Source: AP-15 sp036008325
GTDB lineage: Bacteria > Pseudomonadota > Alphaproteobacteria > ATCC43930 > CGMCC-115725
Assembly: GCA_036008325.1 (NCBI GenBank)
Contig: DASYNW010000040.1
Coordinates: forward strand, 1-30,506
DNA: 30,506 nt
Direction of reading: 5' to 3'
Every line of letters begins with the position of its first letter. Position 1 is the stretch's first letter. Below, in pieces: positions 16,268 through 24,125 of the stretch. The notes beneath the pieces were generated by a model. It searched no databases. It saw only the letters and a list, made by a program, of their open reading frames with translations, and was not told the DNA's origin. The position numbers were made by a program, and so were the translations under genes.

Positions 16268-16614
16268 CCTCTCGCTCGCCCGGCACCGAACGCGCGGGGG
16301 GTAGCCGGACTGCCGCCCTTGCGGTGATGTCCGGGGGCCGGCGCTCCGAATCGCCGTCTTTTTGCCGTAAATGGAGAGTAATGATCTCATAAATCTCGAA
16401 ATAGACTAAAAATAGGTTATTTAAGTCGTTTTGATTTATTGCGGCGCAAATTCGAATAACCTGAGTCGGAAAGATGGCAAATGCGCAAATCCCGAGTGAA
16501 ATTTGTTGACTTGATGTCCAGAAATGGATGACGTTCGCAAATCGGGCCGGCCCTGCTCGATATCAGATGCTGCTCGATACCAATTTGTAACGGGACTGTA
16601 ACGGGAGGAAATCT
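16268..16614. promoter_or_regulatory. Long AT-rich intergenic region with direct repeats upstream of a secreted protein
   Basis: These 347 bases hold no gene. The first part has a hairpin (16305-16334). From about 16370 to 16460 the composition becomes strikingly AT-rich compared with the surroundings, with an eight-base inverted repeat (AGGTTATT at 16414, AATAACCT at 16455). The hexamer GCAAAT occurs four times (16446, 16477, 16485, 16537). Near the gene, CTGCTCGATA-Y-CA occurs at 16553 and 16570, and the 11-mers TGTAACGGGAC and TGTAACGGGAG lie head to tail at 16586-16607. Weak promoter-like pairs exist (for example TTGATT at 16431 with AATAAC at 16455), but none is convincing. Confidence 0.5.
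16305..16334 (+). terminator. Hairpin after the flavin reductase gene
   Basis: CCGGAC and GTCCGG form a six-base outer stem that encloses a shorter CCGC/GCGG stem, 37 nt after the stop codon. A G/C-rich tail rather than a T-run follows, so this may be a processing or Rho-associated structure rather than a strong intrinsic terminator. Confidence 0.4.
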
Positions 16615-17985
16615 ATGCTTCGATGCAAAGGATTTTTTGGTGGTTTGCCGCGGAGAAATTTATGGCTCGCGGCCCTGATGGCAGCTGCGCCAGCGCTGCT
16701 CGCCGGGAGCGCATGGGCGCAGACGACGACGAGCGAGGGTCCAGTCAGCCTGCTCTTCACCATTCCGGTCCCGGTGGCGTCCACCAACACCACCGGCGGG
16801 ATGTACGGCTTTGACATCAGCTGGGTCGATCCGGTGACCCAGACCTATTACCTCGGCGACCGCTCGAATGCCGCGGTCGACGCTGTCAACGCCAGTACCG
16901 GCACGTTTATCAGGCAGATCAAGGCGTCGCCTGCGTTTTCGGGGGTCGTGCTCAACTCGGCCCACACCGCCGTCAACAACAACCTCTCCGGCCCCAACGG
17001 GGTCACCACCGGTGTCCGGTCCGGGCAAGACTGCCTGTTCGCCGGCGATGGCGACAGCCGCGTGGTCTCGTTCGCGCTTCCTGCCGGAACCCAGGTCGGC
17101 AGCCTCTCGACCGGCGGGAGCTTCCGCGCCGATGAAATGGCCTTCGACTCAAAGGACGGGGTGCTGATCGTCGCCAACAATGCCGATTCGCCACCGTTCG
17201 CCACGTTGATCGGGGTCGGCGCTAAATGCGGCATGGTTATCAACAAGAAGATCGTCTTCAGCTTTGCCACTAACGGCGCCGAGCAGCCGGTGTGGGACCC
17301 GACAACCGACCTGTTCTACCAGTCGATCCCATCGACTTCCGGCACCACCGCGGTGCCGGGCCCGACCGGAGCGATCGCGGCGATCAATCCGACATCGGGG
17401 GCAATTACGCAAATGTTCCCGGTCAATTACTGCCAGCCAGCCGGCCTCGCTCTGGGTCCGAACCAGACGTTTCTCGCCGGCTGCAGCGTCGTCTACGATA
17501 CCGTGGGCAATGTGTGGTCCGGCTCCGACACCAACACCGCCGATCCGCTGCAGGTGATCATCGACACCACCGGCGCCTACTCTTATGTGCCGGGCATCGG
17601 CTCCTCGGATGAGGTGGCCTACAATTCGGGCGACAATCACTGGTATACCGGCTCGCAAAATTCGCCGTATTCGCCGCACCCCATAGCCGGGACCACGGGC
17701 GCCCTTTCGTCGACTGATCAGGGCGCCGGCATGCTCGGGGTCATCGACGGCACCAGCCAGAGCCTCGACCAGATCGCGCCGACCTTTGACGTGCCTGGAA
17801 AGCTGCCGCTGCTGGGGCCGCCGCCGGGACATCCCTCGGGGAGCTCGCACTCGGTCGCGGTCAATTCCGCGAACAATTGGGTGTTCGTGCCGATGCCGGG
17901 GAACAATGCGATTCCCGGCTGCTCGACCGGCTGCATCGCCGTCTATGGTCGGCAGGATACGGACAAGACCGGGGCCAACGACTAA
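16615..17985 (+). CDS. Secreted protein of unknown function, beta-propeller-like
   Basis: A 456-residue exported protein. A Sec signal peptide with a charged start (MLRCKGFFGGLPRRN), hydrophobic core (LWLAALMAAAPALLAG) and AWA cleavage site after residue 35 is clear. The mature part is rich in G, T, S, N and P, with repeated strand-turn patterns such as YYLGDRSNAAVDAVNASTG, VVSFALPAG, GVLIVANNADSPP, GAIAAINPTSGAI and NNWVFVPMPGNNAIPG. This looks like a WD40/YVTN/SMP-30-type propeller that logs values along blades, but no specific family is certain. Six mature cysteines could form disulfides. GGGAGG six bases before the ATG fixes the start. The last cysteines lie in an IPGCSTGCIAVYG motif. It faces two other exported-protein genes on the opposite strand. 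Confidence 0.7.
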   Translation: MLRCKGFFGGLPRRNLWLAALMAAAPALLAGSAWAQTTTSEGPVSLLFTIPVPVASTNTTGGMYGFDISWVDPVTQTYYLGDRSNAAVDAVNASTGTFIRQIKASPAFSGVVLNSAHTAVNNNLSGPNGVTTGVRSGQDCLFAGDGDSRVVSFALPAGTQVGSLSTGGSFRADEMAFDSKDGVLIVANNADSPPFATLIGVGAKCGMVINKKIVFSFATNGAEQPVWDPTTDLFYQSIPSTSGTTAVPGPTGAIAAINPTSGAITQMFPVNYCQPAGLALGPNQTFLAGCSVVYDTVGNVWSGSDTNTADPLQVIIDTTGAYSYVPGIGSSDEVAYNSGDNHWYTGSQNSPYSPHPIAGTTGALSSTDQGAGMLGVIDGTSQSLDQIAPTFDVPGKLPLLGPPPGHPSGSSHSVAVNSANNWVFVPMPGNNAIPGCSTGCIAVYGRQDTDKTGAND

Positions 17986-18060
17986 CGCAACGCCTCAACT
18001 CCCCGCGCGCCACGGCTGCAAGGACGGGACGCACGGGGGTTCGTTCCACGCACCTGACAG

Positions 18061-18085
18061 AAACGCGGGCTCCGGCCCGCGTTTT
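18061..18085. terminator. Strong hairpin terminator between convergent genes
   Basis: AAACGCGGGC and GCCCGCGTTT form a perfect ten-base stem with a TCCG loop, ending in four T on the plus strand. On the minus strand AAA becomes a short T-run, so it may serve both the secreted-protein gene (stop at 17985) and the BamE-like gene (stop at 18104). Confidence 0.75.
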
Positions 18086-18103
18086 GCGCGTGTGAGTTTC
18101 GGT

Positions 18104-18511
18104 TTATTTTTGAGGTTTGCCGGGTGTGGGCGCGGGTCCGGGTGGTACTTTGGCCACCCGCGCCGGCGCTTCCCCGGTTTTGTCGGGGATCTCGGCGATC
18201 AGGGCCGTTGTGCCGCGACTGTCGAATTCGATATGAACCCGATAGGTGCCGCCGGCATCCTTACCCCGGTATTCCCAGACAACCGGGCCGGGCTCGTCCG
18301 AATCGTCGGCAAAGCTGGTCCGCCACGGCGGCCCGAGCAATGCCTCGATCTGCGCTTTGGTGGTTTGGCCCGGGGTCACCTTGGCCAGTGTCGCCGCGCT
18401 GAACTCGCGGGCCCGCCCGGGATCGGCCGCGGCTTCGGCGCAATACCCGGTCGCGGCTGAGTAACAGTAGAGCGCAAACCCCATTGCCGGCAGAAACCGC
18501 TTGGCAATCAT
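18104..18511 (-). CDS. Small exported BamE/SmpA-like protein
   Basis: A 135-residue protein with an N-terminal signal sequence (MIAKRFLPAMGFALYCYS, cleavage probably in the CAEAAA region, 24-29). The core resembles the SmpA/OmlA (BamE-like) fold: ATLAKVTPGQTTKAQIEALLGPPWRTSF (40-67), then VVWEYRGKDAGGTYRVHIEFDSRG (78-100). There is no good lipobox, so it is probably soluble periplasmic rather than a lipoprotein, and it need not be the Bam complex subunit. The tail is proline/lysine-rich (KVPPGPAPTPGKPQK). The ATG at 18511 has GAGGAAGG directly upstream, better than an earlier in-frame ATG at 18544. Role unknown. Confidence 0.68.
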   Translation of the reverse strand: MIAKRFLPAMGFALYCYSAATGYCAEAAADPGRAREFSAATLAKVTPGQTTKAQIEALLGPPWRTSFADDSDEPGPVVWEYRGKDAGGTYRVHIEFDSRGTTALIAEIPDKTGEAPARVAKVPPGPAPTPGKPQK

Positions 18512-18803
18512 CGCCCTTCCTCGCGCCCCGGAACCGAGAGCCATCCGTCTGGGTGCCTACCCCGCTGAGACCGCGCCCATGGCTGTCCGGTTCGGCAACC
18601 ACGACGCTGCAGGCTCGATCATTGTACCGAGGATTCAACTCACAGGACGCTTTGCCCGGACTTGATCCGGGCATCCACGTCTTGGCACCGAGATGGCCCC
18701 GCCGCCCCGAAGAAGGCGCGCGGCCACACCGACCCGCGCGCCTGGGACGGGCGCCGGTCGACCAGCGCGGACCCCTGCTCTGTTGCCAATGCCGGTGGTG
18801 CGG
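18512..18803. other. Intergenic region with a short dispersed palindrome
   Basis: No gene is supported here. A short open frame on the plus strand reads through the palindrome at 18653-18673 and is the typical false ORF such repeats give. The rest has no feature I recognise. Confidence 0.5.
18653..18673. repeat. Short palindrome of a common alphaproteobacterial intergenic type
   Basis: TGCCCGGA-CTTGA-TCCGGGCA is a perfect eight-base stem with a five-base loop, followed by TCCACG. From general knowledge this sequence, GCCCGGACTTGATCCGGGC, is widespread between genes in Alphaproteobacteria. Here it is about 130 nt beyond the stop of the LVIVD-repeat gene, where it may act as a transcript end. 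Confidence 0.65.
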
Positions 18804-20504
18804 TTACCTGCCGTCCCCGTCATGCTGTCCGGTCACCGCAGCCAGGGCGTCGCCGGTCAGCTTCAAGACCGTCATGCCGGAGCCGGCGCGGTCGAGATTG
18901 TAGATGTAGCCGCGGTCATCGACCTCGCCCAAATCGGAAAAGATCGCATTGCGGCAGTAGTTCGCATTGCCCTGGTACGTCCCGCACGTCGATATCGTGT
19001 TTTTGTTCGGCGCCTGGATGAAATAGCCGACGCGTCTCGGGTTATAGGGGTCGCGGATGTCGAAAACCTGCAGCCCGGCGTTGAACATCGCGACCACCAG
19101 GATCTTGCCGTAATAGGGGGCATAAATCTCGCGATTGAGCTCGTGGGTTCCGAAGCGCGCTCCCTTGGCGCAGAAATCTCCCGGGAACTGGCCGACCGTC
19201 ATCGAGGAAATCGGCCAGATCGCCAGATCGTTGGTGATGTCGAGCAGCTGGGCATTCTTCCATGGTTGCCCAAGGCAGTCGTTGGTCGTGTCCTCGGAGG
19301 TGACTGCCAACAGATCGTATTTTTGCGGCGTGCCGTCGAGAAAATTTTCCTGCGCTTGCGGGATTGGCACCCCGAAGATCGGGATCGAGGTATGCCCGCC
19401 CTGGTTTGGGTTCGTTGTCGTGTAGCTGATCTGCGGATAGAGCAGATCCGCCTGGGACGGGTTGTTCGCGCAATCCGCCGACGCCGCAGAATTAAAACTC
19501 GCGTTGCATCCATTAAGGAGCTTTTGCCGGTCGACAATTTGGAAGACGCCGGTGCTGCTGACACCATAGGGGAGGTACACCCGGTTAATCTTTTCGCCCG
19601 CCGAATAGACTTGGTGAACCATTTCCGGATCGCCCGGCCCGGCGGGGTTGGTCACACCTTCGTAGCAGGTGGGCCCGGGCGCGTTGTAGCAGCTTTGCGC
19701 GGTCGGCGAGGCAGTTGGCTGCTGACCGACCAGCCCCCACTGGCGGATGAACACCGGGTTCGCCGGATTGCTCAAATTATAGATATAGACGTGCTGCCCC
19801 GACTTCCATCCATCGGACGCGCTGCCGGCGATCAGGTAGGCGATCCCGGTGTCGCATTCCCACCAGTCATGGTGCGTAAAATTTAGTCCGGTCAGGATCT
19901 TTTCCATCAAAACCGGCGCCGAGGGATTGGTGACGTCCCACATCTCCTGATCTATCGAGCCGTCGTGGCGCAGCATGTACCACTTGTTCGGCGGCAGACC
20001 GGGCGAGGGCGTCGCCGTGTTCAAGATGTTGCTGCCGCACACCGCCACATGCGACGCACTGCCGGTGGTCGATGCAATGTGATGCAGGAAGACCGGGTTG
20101 TTGGGATAGGTGACGTCGATCAGCGAGGTGCCGTTTGGCTCCACTTGGTGGGTCAATGGGTTGTAGGCGCTGCCGCCGCTATCGGTCATATAGAGGATGT
20201 AGCGGCCGTTTTCGTTCTCGATCCAGCCGTCGTCCGAGCTCGGGCGGCCCTGGTTGTCGTTGAAGCCGACGACCTTCATGTTCCAGATCGATTGCTGGTT
20301 CCAGCCATGGGGTGGGGGCACCGGCAGCGGCGGCAGGCCGGCCGCCCCCTCCGGACCCTCATTGAGGGTAATGACCGGAACGTTTGGCCCATCCGGCAAA
20401 TAGCCTTGCGCCGAAGCGACCCCGCTCGCTGCGAACACGAGGCCGGACAAACCGGCCAACAACGCCAACCCGAGGCCGCGAGCTGTTCGCGCAAGGTTGT
20501 TCAT
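18804..20504 (-). CDS. Secreted LVIVD-repeat beta-propeller protein
   Basis: A 566-residue exported protein. The signal peptide has a charged start (MNNLARTARG), a hydrophobic core (LGLALLAGLSGLVFA) and an ASA cleavage site at 32/33. At least four LVIVD-type blades are seen: LIDVTYPNNPVFLHHI (128-143), MWDVTNPSAPVLMEKI (188-203), IYNLSNPANPVFIRQW (241-256) and VFDIRDPYNPRRVGYF (480-495); a weaker one is LLDITNDLAIWPIS (420-433). LVIVD proteins are thought to form surface or periplasmic propellers; no enzymatic activity is established. About ten cysteines, an even number, suggest disulfides. HHDWWECD and FGTHELNREIYAPYYG are distinctive. The ATG has AGGGGGAT just upstream, and a promoter candidate lies at 20528-20556. 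Confidence 0.75.
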   Translation of the reverse strand: MNNLARTARGLGLALLAGLSGLVFAASGVASAQGYLPDGPNVPVITLNEGPEGAAGLPPLPVPPPHGWNQQSIWNMKVVGFNDNQGRPSSDDGWIENENGRYILYMTDSGGSAYNPLTHQVEPNGTSLIDVTYPNNPVFLHHIASTTGSASHVAVCGSNILNTATPSPGLPPNKWYMLRHDGSIDQEMWDVTNPSAPVLMEKILTGLNFTHHDWWECDTGIAYLIAGSASDGWKSGQHVYIYNLSNPANPVFIRQWGLVGQQPTASPTAQSCYNAPGPTCYEGVTNPAGPGDPEMVHQVYSAGEKINRVYLPYGVSSTGVFQIVDRQKLLNGCNASFNSAASADCANNPSQADLLYPQISYTTTNPNQGGHTSIPIFGVPIPQAQENFLDGTPQKYDLLAVTSEDTTNDCLGQPWKNAQLLDITNDLAIWPISSMTVGQFPGDFCAKGARFGTHELNREIYAPYYGKILVVAMFNAGLQVFDIRDPYNPRRVGYFIQAPNKNTISTCGTYQGNANYCRNAIFSDLGEVDDRGYIYNLDRAGSGMTVLKLTGDALAAVTGQHDGDGR

Positions 20505-20520
20505 GGCGATCCCCCTAATT

Positions 20521-20556
20521 TGTCAATATTTTGGCAACCGTACTGCTGCCTGACAA
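20521..20556 (-). promoter_or_regulatory. Candidate sigma-70 promoter and overlapping dyad for the LVIVD gene
   Basis: Read on the minus strand, TTGTCA (20556-20551) is followed after 17 bases by CAAAAT (20533-20528), five and four matches to the consensus. The -10 box is covered by an imperfect palindrome, TGTCAA-TATT-TTGGCA (plus strand, 20521-20536), which could be an operator. The predicted transcript start is only about 15-17 bases before the ATG at 20504. Confidence 0.45.
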
Positions 20557-20778
20557 CTCCGGTCAAGCAATAGCTCAGCAATGAGGGCGCGGTTCGACCC
20601 GCCGGCGTCGGCGATCCAGCGCGCAATGTGCGGCTTAACAGAGGGCCGGGATGCTGCTCTAATGCCGCGGGTTCGGGAAAAACCGCCGAGGGGGATTGGA
20701 AATGCCGCGATGGGCCGCCGCTATCGGGCGCGCGCTCGCCGCCGCGCGTCGCTTCGAATGACCCGGCGCTGAGCCGAT

Positions 20779-21654
20779 ATGGCAATTACTCTCGAGCTGG
20801 CGATCAACGCGATCATCGCCGGCCTATTGCTCGGCGGCTTTTACGCCGCCGTCACGGTCGGGGTGACGATCTCCTTCGGCATGCTCGACATCGTCAACAT
20901 TGCCCACCCGGCCTTTATCATGCTGGGATCGTTCGTCGCCTACACCCTCAACTCAATGTTCGGGCTCGACCCGGTGCTGATCGGCGTCGCCATGGCCCCG
21001 CTGTTCTTTCTGCTGGGGATGGCCGTCTATCAGGTCTACTACTATGCGTTCGAGCGGCGCGGCGAAGAATCGATCCAGGGCCTGGCCTTTTTCTTTGGGC
21101 TCCTGTTTGTCGGCGAGGTCGGCCTGATCCTGGTGTTCGGCGTCGATTACCGCTTTGTCGAGGCGCCCTATATCGGCTCAAGCCTGCATTTCGGCTTTGT
21201 CGATCTGCCGCTGCGCATGCTGATCCCGTTTGTCGTCTCGCTGCTGATGGTGGCGCTATTGCAGCTGTCCTTTGGCCGCAGCTTTATCGGGCGCGCGATC
21301 CTCGCCGTATCGCAGGACCGGCTGGCCTTGCAGCTGATGGCGGCCAATCCGACCCGGATCAAGCGCATCGCTTTTGGCATCTCGATCGCCACCGCCTCGG
21401 TCGCCGGCGCCTTGCTGATCATCATCCAGCCGGTCGAGCCGTCGATCGGGCGCGACTATATCGGGCGGATCTTCGCGATCTGCGTCTTGGGCGGGATGAC
21501 GAGCTTTCCCGGCATGGTCGCCGGCGCCATGCTGATCGGTGTGGTCGAGAGCCTGACCGCCACCTTCTACGGGCCATCCTGGGCGCCGGCGGTGGCGTTC
21601 GGCTTTCTGCTCTTGACCCTGGCGGCGCGCCCGGCCGGCATCCTCGGCCGCTGA
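20779..21654 (+). CDS. livH: Liv-type ABC transporter permease LivH, second system
   Basis: A 291-residue permease with about eight membrane segments. Family hallmarks are NAIIAGLLLGGFYAAVTVGV (10-29), SFGMLDIVNIAHPAFIMLGSF, the coupling-loop ILAVSQDRLALQLMAANP and VLGGMTSFPGMVAGAMLIGVVES near the C-terminus. It begins a four-gene run in order H-M-G-F that differs in order and sequence from the first Liv operon. The ATG follows a weak TGAGC box. Divergent from the LVIVD gene, with 274 bases between. No binding protein is encoded next to it, so ligand recognition must come from elsewhere. Confidence 0.9.
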   Translation: MAITLELAINAIIAGLLLGGFYAAVTVGVTISFGMLDIVNIAHPAFIMLGSFVAYTLNSMFGLDPVLIGVAMAPLFFLLGMAVYQVYYYAFERRGEESIQGLAFFFGLLFVGEVGLILVFGVDYRFVEAPYIGSSLHFGFVDLPLRMLIPFVVSLLMVALLQLSFGRSFIGRAILAVSQDRLALQLMAANPTRIKRIAFGISIATASVAGALLIIIQPVEPSIGRDYIGRIFAICVLGGMTSFPGMVAGAMLIGVVESLTATFYGPSWAPAVAFGFLLLTLAARPAGILGR

Positions 21655-21661
21655 CGACGCG

Positions 21662-22624
21662 ATGAGCACCGGCAAATTCTGGATCGTCTCGTTCGCCGCG
21701 GCCGCAGCACTGCTGCTGCTGACGCGCTGGCAGATCCAAAACGAGTATTTCTATTTTGCCGCCTATGTCGTGCTGCAATACGTCGTGCTGGCGACCGCGT
21801 GGAACATCCTTGGCGGCTACACCGGCTACACCAATTTTGGCACCGCGGCATTTTTCGCGTTCGGCGCCTACACGGCGGTCGTGCTGCACAAGCTGACTTC
21901 GGTTCCGGTCCCGGCGATGATCCTCGCCGCCGGCGCGGTCTCGGGGCTGCTCGGCTTCGGCATGGGCTATCTGACCCTGCGGCTGAAGGGGGTGTTCTTC
22001 GCCATCGCCACCCTGGCGCTCGCGATCGTGGCCCAGACCCTGATCGTCAACTGGGACTATGTCGGCGGCTCGCGCGGCATCTACATCATCCGCCCGCAGC
22101 AGGCCCCGCTGTTCGGCGGCTACATCGAATACCTCTATTCCCTGATGCTGCTGCTGAGCTGGCTCTCGGTAGCGCTCGCCCGCACTATCGAGCGCTCGCG
22201 CCTCGGGCTCGGCCTCGCCGCGATCCGCGACGACGAGCAGGCGGCCGAGGCGAGCGGGGTCCCGACCCTGCGCCTGAAGCTCGTCGCCACCACCTTGAGC
22301 GGCGCGCTGATGGGCATGGCGGGGGCGCCGTTACCCTATTACGTGACCTATCTCGACCCGACTTCGAGCTTTAATCTGTCCTACGCGGTCAATGCCGTGG
22401 CGATGCCGCTGATCGGCGGCATGACCAGCTGGATCGGCCCGCTGATCGGTGCTGTGCTGCTCGGCACGATCCAGCAGGTGGCGACGGTCACAATCTCCTC
22501 GGCGCTGAATTTGCTGATCGTCGGGCTGCTGCTGATCGGCTTCGTCATCGTCGCCCCCAACGGCATCGTCGGGCTGGTCCAAGCCCGCCGCCGCAGCGGG
22601 AGGCGCAGATGGCGGAGCCGCTGA
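21662..22624 (+). CDS. livM: Liv-type ABC transporter permease LivM, second system
   Basis: A 320-residue permease. The LivM hallmark is present as ATAWNILGGYTGYTNFGTAA (44-63) followed by FFAFGAY, then YLTLRLKGVFFAIATLALA and the coupling-loop LGLAAIRDDEQAAEASGV. The C-terminal APNGIVGLVQARRR ends in a basic tail. The ATG is seven bases after the livH stop, and the 3' end overlaps the start of the ATPase gene by 16 bases, showing a compact operon. It pairs with LivH to form the translocation path. Unlike the first system, here LivM and LivG are separate proteins. Confidence 0.9.
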   Translation: MSTGKFWIVSFAAAAALLLLTRWQIQNEYFYFAAYVVLQYVVLATAWNILGGYTGYTNFGTAAFFAFGAYTAVVLHKLTSVPVPAMILAAGAVSGLLGFGMGYLTLRLKGVFFAIATLALAIVAQTLIVNWDYVGGSRGIYIIRPQQAPLFGGYIEYLYSLMLLLSWLSVALARTIERSRLGLGLAAIRDDEQAAEASGVPTLRLKLVATTLSGALMGMAGAPLPYYVTYLDPTSSFNLSYAVNAVAMPLIGGMTSWIGPLIGAVLLGTIQQVATVTISSALNLLIVGLLLIGFVIVAPNGIVGLVQARRRSGRRRWRSR

Positions 22625-23370
22625 CCGCCGCGTCGGCCCCGCCATTGCTCGAAGCCAATCGGCTCGCCAAGCATTTCGGCGGGTTTGTGGCGCTCGACAA
22701 TATCGATCTCGCCGTCGCCGAGGGCGAAAGGCTGGGACTGATCGGCCCCAACGGCTCGGGCAAGAGCACCCTGGTCAATTGCTTGTGCGGCACTCTGCGC
22801 CACGATGACGGCACGATCCTATTCGCCGGTCGCCGCCTCGACGGCGTCCCCGCCTACCGGCGCACCCGGCTCGGGCTGGCGCGCAGCTTTCAGCTGCCGC
22901 GGCCGTTCCGCACGATGAGCCTCGTCGATAATTTGCGCATCCCGCTGCTCTATTCGGTCAATGCCCGCCCCGGCGCCCGCCTTCACCAGGCGGCGATCGA
23001 CGAGCGCTGCCTCCAGCTCCTCGACGAGGTCGGGCTCGCCGATAAGGCGCGCCGGCTGCCGCGCGATCTGACCCAGGTCGAGATGCGCAAGCTCGAGCTC
23101 GCCCGCGCGGTGGCGAGCGCGCCGCGGCTGCTGTTCGCCGACGAGGCGATGGCCGGGCTGTCGCCCTCCGAGGTCGAGGAGATCTTGGGCGTCCTATTCC
23201 GGCTCAACGAAACCGGGATCACGATCGTCCTGATCGAGCACATCATGCGCGCGGTGATGAGCTTCTCGACCCGGCTCGTCGTGCTGGTCGCCGGCCACAA
23301 GATCGCCGACGGGGAGCCGCAGGAGGCGATGCGCAACCCCGAGGTCGAAAGGGCCTATCTTGGCGAATAG
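22609..23370 (+). CDS. livG: Liv-type ABC transporter ATP-binding protein LivG, second system
   Basis: A 253-residue ATPase. Walker A is GPNGSGKST (46-54), Q-loop region ARSFQLPRPFRTMSLVDNL, Walker B LLFADEAMAGLSP (174-186) and His211 in IEHIM. The ABC signature position reads LTQVEMRKLELA (154-165) where LivG usually has LSYGQQRRLEIA, so the serine and the glycine of the motif are lost. Walker B ends in DEA rather than DEP, as some LivG proteins do. The start ATG (MAEPLTAAS) lies inside the end of livM behind GGGAGGCGCAG. It overlaps the next gene by 11 bases. Confidence 0.9.
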   Translation: MAEPLTAASAPPLLEANRLAKHFGGFVALDNIDLAVAEGERLGLIGPNGSGKSTLVNCLCGTLRHDDGTILFAGRRLDGVPAYRRTRLGLARSFQLPRPFRTMSLVDNLRIPLLYSVNARPGARLHQAAIDERCLQLLDEVGLADKARRLPRDLTQVEMRKLELARAVASAPRLLFADEAMAGLSPSEVEEILGVLFRLNETGITIVLIEHIMRAVMSFSTRLVVLVAGHKIADGEPQEAMRNPEVERAYLGE

Positions 23371-24091
23371 CCTTTCGATCGCCGGCATCGATGCCGGCTA
23401 TGGCGCGGTCCGGGTGCTCGACAATGTGTCGATCGAGGTCGGGGCGGGGGAGACCGTGGTGCTGCTCGGCACCAACGGCAACGGCAAGAGCACGGTCATG
23501 AAATGCGTGATGGGCATCGTTCGGCCGATGGCCGGGTCGATCACGGCCGAGATCGACGGCGCGCGGCACAACCTTGTCGGCCGCTCGACCGAGGCGATCG
23601 TCGATCTGGGGATCAGCCTGGTGCCCGAGGGCAGGCGGCTGTTTCCCAAACTGACGGTCGAGGAGAATCTGCTGCTGGGCGCCTTTCGGCCCAAGGCGCG
23701 GGCCCAGATCGCCGGCAACCTCGACGGCTGCTACGCGACCTTTCCGGTATTGCGCGAGCGGCGCCGCCAGCTCGCCGGCAGCATGTCGGGCGGCGAGCAG
23801 CAGATGCTGGCCCTGGCCCGCGCCTTGATGTCGGCGCCGAAGATCCTGTTGATCGACGAGCCCTCGGTCGGCCTCGCCCCGGTCCTGGTCAAGCGCACGA
23901 TCGAAAAGATCGAGGAGCTGAAGGAGCGCTACCAGCTGACCGTGCTGATGGCCGAGCAGAATTTCAACCAGGCGGTGCGCATCGCCGACCGCGGCTATGT
24001 CATCGTTCACGGCGCGATCGCCTTCGAGGGCCAATCGGCCGAAGCCCTCAACAACAACGAGCTCGTCCGCAAATTCTACCTCGGACTGTAG
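23360..24091 (+). CDS. livF: Liv-type ABC transporter ATP-binding protein LivF, second system
   Basis: A 243-residue ATPase with Walker A GTNGNGKST (37-45), the LivF hallmark LVPEGRRLFPKLTVEENLLLG (87-107), signature MSGGEQQ (142-148), Walker B ILLIDEPSVGLAP (162-174) and MAEQNFNQA in the H-loop position. Translation probably starts at the TTG at 23360, inside the 3' end of livG, because no ATG or GTG precedes the first conserved strand. It is the last gene of the operon; the convergent Nramp-family gene ends 34 bases downstream. With an intact signature, it likely carries the active composite site of the LivG-LivF heterodimer. Confidence 0.9.
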   Translation: MANSLSIAGIDAGYGAVRVLDNVSIEVGAGETVVLLGTNGNGKSTVMKCVMGIVRPMAGSITAEIDGARHNLVGRSTEAIVDLGISLVPEGRRLFPKLTVEENLLLGAFRPKARAQIAGNLDGCYATFPVLRERRRQLAGSMSGGEQQMLALARALMSAPKILLIDEPSVGLAPVLVKRTIEKIEELKERYQLTVLMAEQNFNQAVRIADRGYVIVHGAIAFEGQSAEALNNNELVRKFYLGL

Positions 24092-24125
24092 CCGGCAGGT
24101 GCGAGCGTAAACGAAGGCCGCCGAG

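Noticed and set aside
18104..18511. Lipoprotein BamE of the Bam complex
   Set aside because: The signal peptide lacks a proper lipobox before its cysteine, and the gene context is not that of bamE; only the fold resemblance is kept.
18484..18903. Short plus-strand frame between the BamE-like and LVIVD genes
   Set aside because: Its translation includes the peptide typical of the 18653-18673 palindrome read as protein, and it overlaps the end of the LVIVD gene.
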